This document shows positions 58,401-64,000 of a stretch of 64,000 nucleotides of DNA, piece after piece. The DNA is taken from assembly GCA_036006525.1 (NCBI GenBank), contig DASYPP010000062.1, positions 1 through 64,000 of the forward strand. Reading direction: 5' to 3'. Numbering within the stretch: the first letter of the stretch is position 1; every line of letters begins with the position of its first letter. Made by a program: the position numbers and the translations under genes. This DNA is from DASYPP01 sp036006525. GTDB lineage: Bacteria; Gemmatimonadota; Gemmatimonadetes; Gemmatimonadales; GWC2-71-9. The notes beneath the pieces were generated by a model. The model had not been told where the DNA came from. It saw only the letters and a program-made list of their open reading frames with translations, and did not search any database.

Positions 58401-61197
58401 CGCGGACCGGGAGCGCTACTCCGTGGGCGACACCGCCACGGTGCTGTTCGCTTCGCCGTTTACCGATGCCGAGGCGTGGATCACGGTGGAGCGGGAGGGA
58501 CTGATCCAGCAGCGCCGGATGCGGCTTACCTCCGGCTCGACCATGCTGAAGCTCCCGATCACCGAAGCCTTTGCGCCCAATGCCTACGTGGGGATCGTGG
58601 TGGCGCGGGGCCGGAGCGCGGCGCCGGGCCCGCTGGACGATCCGGGCCGCCCGACCATGCGGGTGGGATATGCCCAGCTCCGGGTAACGCCGGAGATCAA
58701 GCGGCTGGCGCTGGAAGTCGAGCCGCTCAAGGTAGAGTACCGCCCGGGGGACACCGCGCGGGTGCGAATCCGGATGCGAGACGGCCGGGGGACCGGGCAG
58801 CAGGGCGAGGTCACCCTGTGGGCGGTGGACGAAGGAGTGCTGGCGCTCACCGGATACCAGACGCCGGATCCGCTCGACCTGATCTACCGCGAACGCGGAC
58901 TCGGCGTCCGCCTGGCCAGCAACGTCGTGACGGTTGCCCCCCAGGTGCCGGAGGGCGAGAAGGGGCAGCGTCACCCGGGCGGTGGGGGCGGCGGGGAGAA
59001 CGCCGACATCCTGCGCTCGAGGTTCCAGACCACCGCGTTCTTCCTGGGTTCGGTGGTGACCGATTCCCTCGGTGTGGCTATTGCCCGGGCCAGGCTGCCG
59101 GACAATCTCACCACATTCCGGATCATGGCGGTCGCCGTGACCTCGGGAGACCGCTACGGCAAGGGGCAGTCGAGCGTGCTGGTGACCCGGCCGCTCATTG
59201 CCCGGCCGGCGTTGCCGAGGTTCGTGAGAGCCGGGGATGATTTCACGGCGGGCGTCGTGGTAAACCAGCGGGCCGGCGGCACGCCCATGGCCACGGTCAC
59301 GTCGCGCGCCCGCGGCGTGGAGCAGATCGGTGACTCCACTCAGCAGGCGACCCTGGAAGCCGGCCGGGGCCGCGAGGTCCGGTTCCATTTCCGCGGACTT
59401 GCCGGCGATACGGCGACTTTCCGGTTCCGTGTCAGCGGGGCGGGGGATTCCGACGCGGTGCAAACCAAGCTGCCGATACGCGAGGCGTTCCGGCCCCGCT
59501 TCCACACGGTCGCGGGCGTGCTCTACGATACGACGACCGCCGAATTCCAACTCCCCTCCGACATCGATCCGGACCGGTCCGAACTGCTGCTCAGTCTCGG
59601 CGCATCGCCGCTCAGCGTCATCAAGGGCGCGTTCCAATCGCTCCGAGTCTATCCCTACTACTGCACCGAACAGATCTCCAGTTCCGCCCTCCCCCTGATC
59701 GCGCTGTACCAGGCCCAGCGGCGGACCGGGGCGGCCGACCTGGCGCCGAAGAACGCCAGGGCCGACATCGAGCTGGCGGTGGCCACCATCATCCGGCGGC
59801 AGCGGGAGGATGGCGGGATCGGTTACTGGAGCTCGTCGGACTGGACCACGCCCTGGCTCAGCGCCTACGCCGGCATCGTGCTGCTGGAGGCGCGGAGCGC
59901 CGGGATCGCCGTAAGCGATACCGCACTCCACAAGCTGGCGGACTACCTGAGCGATGCGATCGACAACGAGGAGCCGGTGTTCTCGCTGATTTCCTCCTGG
60001 TACGACAAGCGCACTCTTACCCTGGCCGAGCGCGTGGCGGCGGCTGACCTGTTGAGCCGCCTGGGCCGGCCCGATGTCGCCCAGGAGAACGAGCTGTTTC
60101 GCCTGGCGGCCCAGATGGACTGGGAAGACAGAACGCGGCTGGTGGAAGTGCTCTCCCGCCGCCGTGACAAGGCGCCGGCCCGGGTGCTGCTCAACGCGGT
60201 CATCGCACCGGTAAAAGTCGAAGGCCGGGTCGCGGTGGTCCCCGACTCGTTGGCCCGGGGCTTCTACTTCTACTCCCAGGTCCGGCCGACAGCGCAGCTG
60301 CTCCGGTCGGTGCTGGCCGTGGATTCGATCCATCCGCTGATCGGGCCACTGGTCGAGGCGCTGGTTGAGCAGGGCAGGAACGCGCGGCCCTGGGAATGGA
60401 ACACCCAGGACTACGGGTCGGTGGTCTATGCGCTGGCCGCCTTTGAGCAGCGGCAGCGAGCCGCATCGGCCGGCGGGATCCTAGTCCGGTCGAACAACCG
60501 GGTACTGATCCGGGTGGATTCGCTGGGCGGCGTCCGGGACTCGAGCACCACGCTGCACGGTTTGCTGGGCGCCGCCAGCGGACCCCAGCGCCCGCTCCGG
60601 GTCTCATTGAGCGGCGGCCATGGCAACACCCCGGTCTACTACTACCTCACGGTCAGGGAAATTCCGCTTAACCGGCCGGTGCGACCGGACGACAACGGCA
60701 TCAGCGTCGAGCGCTGGTACGAGTCGTACGCCGACGGCAAACCGATCGTCGAGGTGAACGAAGGTGACCTGGTGCGGGTGCGGCTCCGGATTACGGTGCC
60801 CAACACCCGGCACTTCGTCATCCTGGACGATGCCCTGCCGGCTGGCCTCGAGGCCATTGACCTGTCGCTCCGGACCGCGGCGCCACCCGGCATCGGTACC
60901 ACGATGCCGGAGGAGGCCCAGCCGGACGAGGGTTCCGAGCAGGGGCCCGGCTACCACTGGTACTACGGCAGCTGGGACTCGGGCTGGTGGTCACCGTTCG
61001 ATCATCGCGAGCTCCGGGACGACCGGGTGCTCTACTTCGCGGCGATCCTCTGGAAAGGCAGCTACACGGCGACCTATGTCGCCCGGGCGACCACACCAGG
61101 GGTCTTCATGCGCCCCCCGGCCCATGCCGAGGAGATGTATAACCCGGATGTGCACGGGCGGAGCGATGGAGGGATTTTCACAGTAAACAGACGGTAG
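55480..61197 (+). CDS. Bacterial alpha-2-macroglobulin family protein
   Basis: A 1905-aa protein with signal peptide (MHPARLLLLLGVTAYLADPG) and a series of MG domains. FTERGIYRPGEPVYTKAIIR is the MG3/MG4 landmark. The thioester motif YYCTEQ has Cys1395 and Gln1398, so it should form the trapping bond. Bacterial A2Ms are periplasmic protease traps and are typically encoded beside pbpC; PBP1C follows here. The nine-base array S lies 40 bases upstream. E. coli YfhM is similar but shorter (~1650). Thus it likely protects the cell from incoming proteases. Confidence 0.95.
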   Translation: MHPARLLLLLGVTAYLADPGDPLHVLRATPSGEAGPGTVITVSFDRPVAGSLDRSVDPATIFQVSPQVAGRLEWRDPITIRFTPARLLIPGTTYTVTIRPDFEAMDGSRLDQPYGFSFRVRGPEVLNSSIVSSGNSSYLKPDARFALVASAPVDPVLVSRLAYLEFEADCPVRVVRLKATGQRGVTDQDTWEFREAGGWERNRALDSLRRVVELTPVARLPRGCSGYLVVPPVLDEESDTGKPRRFALATYGDFRLKRTACSYPECPTGPIDLEFSTPVSGAEVLRRVRLQPGVAFTLSDSTEERASWTLDAELKPRTGYAIVVDPAIRDVFGQSLTGNPVGTMVTTGYAPTVDYEYGRMVVERVGFRTLAVRHINVDTLVVLIAPVPDSLEAEFLARSEWGWDDLWAKIAPGASTRRIAVKNEQDHARIYGVQLPVSNAGRPGSRTLLAVRITSPQLPPVQKGADRPMGPLALVQVTDLGVHAKIGVQEGAVWVTGLSDGMPRTGAQVTLRDLKGRLLASGATDSTGLVRLRNYQAVPNGYEEGEESGGNLEAFIAVRYGTDRSLVGINQYDPDLSPWRFDVGGAWGEERLPVAAAVFTERGIYRPGEPVYTKAIIRRGSLGSLRAPARTDSINWVFSDRENGVLFQKTVAPSRFGTSDQTLRLPADLPLGTYNVTVQYKWLNKWRDVAQTSYRVAEYRPPEFLVNISADSGTRYPGDKIRTQLEARYLFGAPMARAALTWTARLSPITGWEFQVPGSEGYYTGETGYWWDDSNQQPGVTILATGTDTLDAAGRFVLEVPITQVPKGRAARATVEAVVTDVNRQAVGAAASVIVHPAEFYIGAKPLGKDYFWVAGSSQAIAVVALTPEGRRVSNVKVRGSVIRREWHQVHRERDGMAEQIGDWVMDTVASCNVTTADSPVSCTFTPPSGGIYIVSLTAEDRKGRSVLTTFARWASGTDWVPWNDENQFKMDVIADRERYSVGDTATVLFASPFTDAEAWITVEREGLIQQRRMRLTSGSTMLKLPITEAFAPNAYVGIVVARGRSAAPGPLDDPGRPTMRVGYAQLRVTPEIKRLALEVEPLKVEYRPGDTARVRIRMRDGRGTGQQGEVTLWAVDEGVLALTGYQTPDPLDLIYRERGLGVRLASNVVTVAPQVPEGEKGQRHPGGGGGGENADILRSRFQTTAFFLGSVVTDSLGVAIARARLPDNLTTFRIMAVAVTSGDRYGKGQSSVLVTRPLIARPALPRFVRAGDDFTAGVVVNQRAGGTPMATVTSRARGVEQIGDSTQQATLEAGRGREVRFHFRGLAGDTATFRFRVSGAGDSDAVQTKLPIREAFRPRFHTVAGVLYDTTTAEFQLPSDIDPDRSELLLSLGASPLSVIKGAFQSLRVYPYYCTEQISSSALPLIALYQAQRRTGAADLAPKNARADIELAVATIIRRQREDGGIGYWSSSDWTTPWLSAYAGIVLLEARSAGIAVSDTALHKLADYLSDAIDNEEPVFSLISSWYDKRTLTLAERVAAADLLSRLGRPDVAQENELFRLAAQMDWEDRTRLVEVLSRRRDKAPARVLLNAVIAPVKVEGRVAVVPDSLARGFYFYSQVRPTAQLLRSVLAVDSIHPLIGPLVEALVEQGRNARPWEWNTQDYGSVVYALAAFEQRQRAASAGGILVRSNNRVLIRVDSLGGVRDSSTTLHGLLGAASGPQRPLRVSLSGGHGNTPVYYYLTVREIPLNRPVRPDDNGISVERWYESYADGKPIVEVNEGDLVRVRLRITVPNTRHFVILDDALPAGLEAIDLSLRTAAPPGIGTTMPEEAQPDEGSEQGPGYHWYYGSWDSGWWSPFDHRELRDDRVLYFAAILWKGSYTATYVARATTPGVFMRPPAHAEEMYNPDVHGRSDGGIFTVNRR

Positions 61198-61222
61198 GAT
61201 GGTAGGACGGTAAGACGGTAGG
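61190..61222. repeat. Single-arm octamer array T
   Basis: Four copies of GACGGTAG/GATGGTAG/GACGGTAA with the alpha-2-macroglobulin stop codon inside (61195-61197). The unit equals that of element F. No partner arm is found nearby. Confidence 0.85.
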
Positions 61223-61247
61223 GGAATAGAAACCCTTGGAGATCGCC

Positions 61248-63521
61248 GTGAAGAGAATGCTCAAACGCGTCATGTGGTGCCTGGTGGCCGGCGTGGTGCT
61301 GGCCACTGTCGGCGCGTTCACCTATGTCCTGTGGCCGTTGCCAGGCGGATTGGTGACCCGGTCGGCGGGGACCGGTGTCCGGCTGGAAGACCGGCATGGG
61401 CTGGTGCTTCGCACGACTCGGGCTGAGGACGGGAGCCTGCAGCGCTGGGTGGCCCTGGGCGACATCGATCCCGATATCATCGCCGCATTCCTGGCGGTGG
61501 AGGATCATCGATTCTATCGCCATTCCGGGGTCGATCTTCGCGCGATCGGGCGGGCGATCCGGGACAACCTGCGCGGTGGCCGGGGACTGTCGGGCGGATC
61601 CACGATCACCATGCAGCTGGCGCGGCTTTACTACGGAACTCCGCGGAGTGTCTCCGGAAAAGTGCGCCAGGCGCTCCAGGCGTGGCGGCTGGAATGGCAC
61701 CTCGACAAGGCGACCATCCTGGAGCAGTACCTGAACCGGGTGCCGCTGGGCCAGGGAGCAGTCGGCGTACCCGCCGCGGCGGCACTCTACTTCAATCGCG
61801 GCGCCACCGACATCAGCCTGGGGCAGGCCGCGCTGCTGGCAGGGCTGGCCCGCGCACCGTCATCCAACAATCCGCTGGTCTCGCAGAGCGGGGCCGCCGG
61901 GCGGCGCCAGGTCGGGCTGATGCGATTGGCGGCGGTTGGCTATGCCGCGGCGGCGGACATCCAGCGGGCCGGCCAGGAGCCACTACTGGTCCCGGCTCGG
62001 AGCGGTTCGTTTCAGGCCCCGCACTTCACCTCGCGACTGCTCGCGCACGAGAGCACCGTGCCCCCCGACGGGGTGCTGCACACCTCGCTCGACCTGGGGC
62101 TGCAGACCGCGCTGGAAGCCGAGGTCCGGCACACGGTGGACCTGCTCAAGACATCGGGCGCGCGCCAGGCGGCGGCGGTCGTGCTGGACAACCGGACGGG
62201 TGAGATTCTCGCGTGGGTTGGGTCTCCCGATTTCTGGGCCGACACGGCCGGCCAGGTCGACATGGTGATCTCGCCCCGGCAGCCGGGCTCGGCGCTCAAG
62301 CCGTTTCTCTATGGGCTGGCCTTCGATCGAGGCTATTCGCCGGCGTCGGTGCTGCCCGACGTCGCGCACGCTTACGCGACCTCGCTGGGTCCGTATCGTC
62401 CCCGTAACTACGACCGCCGGTTCCACGGACCGGTGCGGGCCCGGGAGGCGCTGGCCAGCTCCTACAATGTGCCGGCGGTGGAGCTGACCGACCGACTGAG
62501 TGCCGCATCGCTACTCGATGTGCTGCACCGGGCGGGCTTCGAGAGCCTGGCGCGCACCCCGGGGTACTATGGGCTGGGACTCGCGCTCGGCAATGGCGAC
62601 GTCTCCCTGCTCGAACTGGCCAACGGGTATCGCGCATTGGCCAACGGCGGCGAATGGCAGCCCACTACGTGGCGGAAGGCCGGCGATCCGCGGCAGACGA
62701 CGACCGGGGAACCGCGCCGGGTGATGACCCCGAGCTCGGCCGCCCTGGTGACGGACATTCTATCCGATCCGGTGGCGCGGATCCCCGGGTTCGGCCTGGA
62801 GACGCCGTTCGACTTTGCGTTTCCGGTCGCCGCCAAGACCGGCACCAGCCGGCACTTCACCGATAACTGGGCGGTGGGGACGACCCGGAACTTCACGGTG
62901 GCGGTATGGGTCGGGAACTTCAATGGCCAGCCCATGGATCGGGTGAGTGGAATTACCGGCGCCGGCCCGCTGCTGCACCGCGCCGTCCTGCTCACTGCCC
63001 AGCGGTATCCGCCCGGAGTGCTTACCCGGCCCGAGGACGCCGGGGCGGTCCCGGTGACGATTTGCGCGCTATCGGGTCTCCGGGCCGGCCCGCGGTGTCC
63101 CCACCAGGTGGAATGGTTCGCGCTGGGCACGGCGCCGGAGCGGGAATGCGACTGGCACCGGCCCGGCGGCCTGGCCCTACCGGCGGAGTACCAGGAGTGG
63201 GCGGATCAGACCCACGCGGTGCATGCGGAGTTCAGTGCCGGGCTGACGAGCGCCGGCGATTCGTCAAGCGGCGGTTTCAGGATTTCTTCTCCCCGGGATG
63301 GTGATGTGTACCAGGTCCCACCCGGCGTCGAGCCCCGCTACGCAACGCTGTCCCTGCGCGCGTCCGGCGCCGGTGCCGATGGGCGCGTCAGCTGGTCGAT
63401 CAACGGTCGGCCATACCGGGAACGACGCTGGGGCCTGGAGCCGGGCCGGTACGTCTTCGTGGCCCGGACGCCGGGCGGGTCGGTGGACAGCGTACAGATC
63501 GAGGTAGCTCGAGATCGGTAG
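61248..63521 (+). CDS. pbpC: Penicillin-binding protein 1C
   Basis: A 757-aa class A PBP of the 1C type, read from GTG 61248 with GGAG 7 bases upstream; a TTG at 61236 would be in the ribosome site. One N-terminal helix (MWCLVAGVVLATVGAF) is followed by transglycosylase motifs AVEDHRFYRHSGVDL and GGSTITMQLARL, and transpeptidase motifs SALK (QPGSALKPFLYG), SSYN and KTGTS. The C-terminal region (about 640-757) is the BiPBP_C domain. It polymerises and cross-links peptidoglycan and sits beside A2M, as in many Gram-negatives. A perfect 22-bp palindrome follows its stop. Confidence 0.95.
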   Translation: MKRMLKRVMWCLVAGVVLATVGAFTYVLWPLPGGLVTRSAGTGVRLEDRHGLVLRTTRAEDGSLQRWVALGDIDPDIIAAFLAVEDHRFYRHSGVDLRAIGRAIRDNLRGGRGLSGGSTITMQLARLYYGTPRSVSGKVRQALQAWRLEWHLDKATILEQYLNRVPLGQGAVGVPAAAALYFNRGATDISLGQAALLAGLARAPSSNNPLVSQSGAAGRRQVGLMRLAAVGYAAAADIQRAGQEPLLVPARSGSFQAPHFTSRLLAHESTVPPDGVLHTSLDLGLQTALEAEVRHTVDLLKTSGARQAAAVVLDNRTGEILAWVGSPDFWADTAGQVDMVISPRQPGSALKPFLYGLAFDRGYSPASVLPDVAHAYATSLGPYRPRNYDRRFHGPVRAREALASSYNVPAVELTDRLSAASLLDVLHRAGFESLARTPGYYGLGLALGNGDVSLLELANGYRALANGGEWQPTTWRKAGDPRQTTTGEPRRVMTPSSAALVTDILSDPVARIPGFGLETPFDFAFPVAAKTGTSRHFTDNWAVGTTRNFTVAVWVGNFNGQPMDRVSGITGAGPLLHRAVLLTAQRYPPGVLTRPEDAGAVPVTICALSGLRAGPRCPHQVEWFALGTAPERECDWHRPGGLALPAEYQEWADQTHAVHAEFSAGLTSAGDSSSGGFRISSPRDGDVYQVPPGVEPRYATLSLRASGAGADGRVSWSINGRPYRERRWGLEPGRYVFVARTPGGSVDSVQIEVARDR

Positions 63522-63542
63522 AATATCACCCGGGTGATATTC
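63521..63542. promoter_or_regulatory. Perfect 22-base palindrome after pbpC
   Basis: GAATATCACCC joined to its exact complement GGGTGATATTC, with no spacer, starting on the last base of the pbpC stop. It lies 37 bases upstream of the CHASE4 gene. No T-run, so an operator for a dimeric repressor is more likely than a terminator. Confidence 0.6.
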
Positions 63543-63579
63543 TATTCAAGTTCTTGCCTTGCCCGCCGATAAACCGGGG

Positions 63580-64000
63580 ATGAATCATAAGTCGGGACGG
63601 CGCAAGGGTTGGCGAGGGGCGCTCAGTTCTATCCGGGGGAAAATCACGTTCCTCGGTACCCTGGGGTTGTTAGCGGTCCTGGCGGTATCACTGATTGAGC
63701 TGTTCACCATCCACCGTATGTTGACCCGGGTCGAGGCCGAAGACGCATCACAGCGCGTTGTCCGGGCCAGGCGCGCGCTGGAGCGGCTCAAGCAGAACAA
63801 GGCGAACATTGTTACGGAGTTCGCCATGTGGGATGAGGCCTACGATTTTGCTTCCGATCCCACGGCCCGGCGCTTCAATCATTTCCTGCGCGACAATTAC
63901 ACCGAGTGGCTTCCCCGCCGCTACGGCGACCGGATTATCAGGATCTGGAACCGGAAACACGAGTCACTGCTCGACTGGGCGGATTCCAGCCTGGGTGCCA
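63580..64000 (+). CDS. CHASE4-domain sensor, N-terminal part
   Basis: The frame is open from the ATG at 63580 to the window end (140 codons). It begins MNHKSGRRKGWRGALSSIRG, then a helix (TFLGTLGLLAVLAVSLIELF), a short coil and an extracellular domain with FAMWDEAYDFASDPTARRF and RDNYTEWLPRRYGDRII, typical of CHASE4. The rest, probably a histidine kinase or a GGDEF/EAL output domain, is beyond the window. The palindrome 63521-63542 lies upstream and may regulate it. Confidence 0.85.
   Translation, partial: MNHKSGRRKGWRGALSSIRGKITFLGTLGLLAVLAVSLIELFTIHRMLTRVEAEDASQRVVRARRALERLKQNKANIVTEFAMWDEAYDFASDPTARRFNHFLRDNYTEWLPRRYGDRIIRIWNRKHESLLDWADSSLGA

Noticed and set aside
57376..60333. 985-codon minus-strand reading frame.
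   Set aside because: It lies antisense within the alpha-2-macroglobulin gene and has no recognisable family motif.

Overview
This 64 kb window is a dense, GC-rich bacterial chromosome segment of about 60 protein genes. It has no rRNA, no complete tRNA, no CRISPR array, no transposase and no phage genes. Gene content suggests a soil or freshwater aerobe of the Gemmatimonadota type: a caa3-type oxidase, two ECF sigma/anti-sigma/DUF4097 cassettes, plant-type FabI, DinB-fold proteins, M23 and M24 exported peptidases, and an alpha-2-macroglobulin/PBP1C pair. The phylum is an inference, because no marker RNA is present.

Layout. 0-5 kb: DNA repair and mutagenesis. It holds the PHP end of a DnaE-type polymerase coupled to 3-methyladenine glycosylase (tag), a quinone oxidoreductase, an ImuB-like Y-family polymerase without catalytic carboxylates, a radical SAM protein, and a 52-aa zinc-ribbon ORF resembling the C-terminal tail of B12-dependent ribonucleotide reductase. 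5.4-15.5 kb: one long plus-strand operon, tldD-tldE-moxR-DUF58-BatA-DUF4175-like-DUF4159-membrane protein, followed by a DUF4349 lipoprotein and a Bax-inhibitor-1 protein. 17.2-20.8 kb (minus): a tightly overlapping operon of GroES-like, small membrane protein, unknown protein, thioredoxin-reductase-like protein and alpha/beta hydrolase, with greA upstream. 21-24 kb: M23 peptidase, exported M24 aminopeptidase, DinB protein. 24.4-29.4 kb: cytochrome oxidase cluster ctaC-D-E-F-G. 29.5-37 kb (minus): YkgJ-like, DUF423, a membrane protein, hydrolase, SDR, FabI and an ABC exporter pair. 37-41.4 kb: SGNH esterase, iron-permease-like protein, OsmC, a small barrel protein, a hybrid histidine kinase. 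41.5-48.9 kb: two inverted, paralogous sigma/anti-sigma/DUF4097 modules around a VOC protein and a PadR regulator with a clear palindromic operator. 49-55 kb: AI-2E family protein, amino-acid permease, Lrp, DMT exporter, DinB protein, OmpA with thrombospondin type-3 repeats. 55.5-64 kb: alpha-2-macroglobulin, PBP1C, and the start of a CHASE4 sensor.

The most striking feature that genes do not explain is a set of about 20 fold-back elements in the spaces between genes. Most consist of tandem 7-, 8- or 9-base units forming one arm, a short unique loop, and a reverse-complementary arm. The unit differs from locus to locus while the two arms of one locus match, and the elements often start or end exactly at stop codons. 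Some have entered coding sequence. They resemble in style the short tandemly repeated sequences of cyanobacteria but look locally generated rather than copied from one master.
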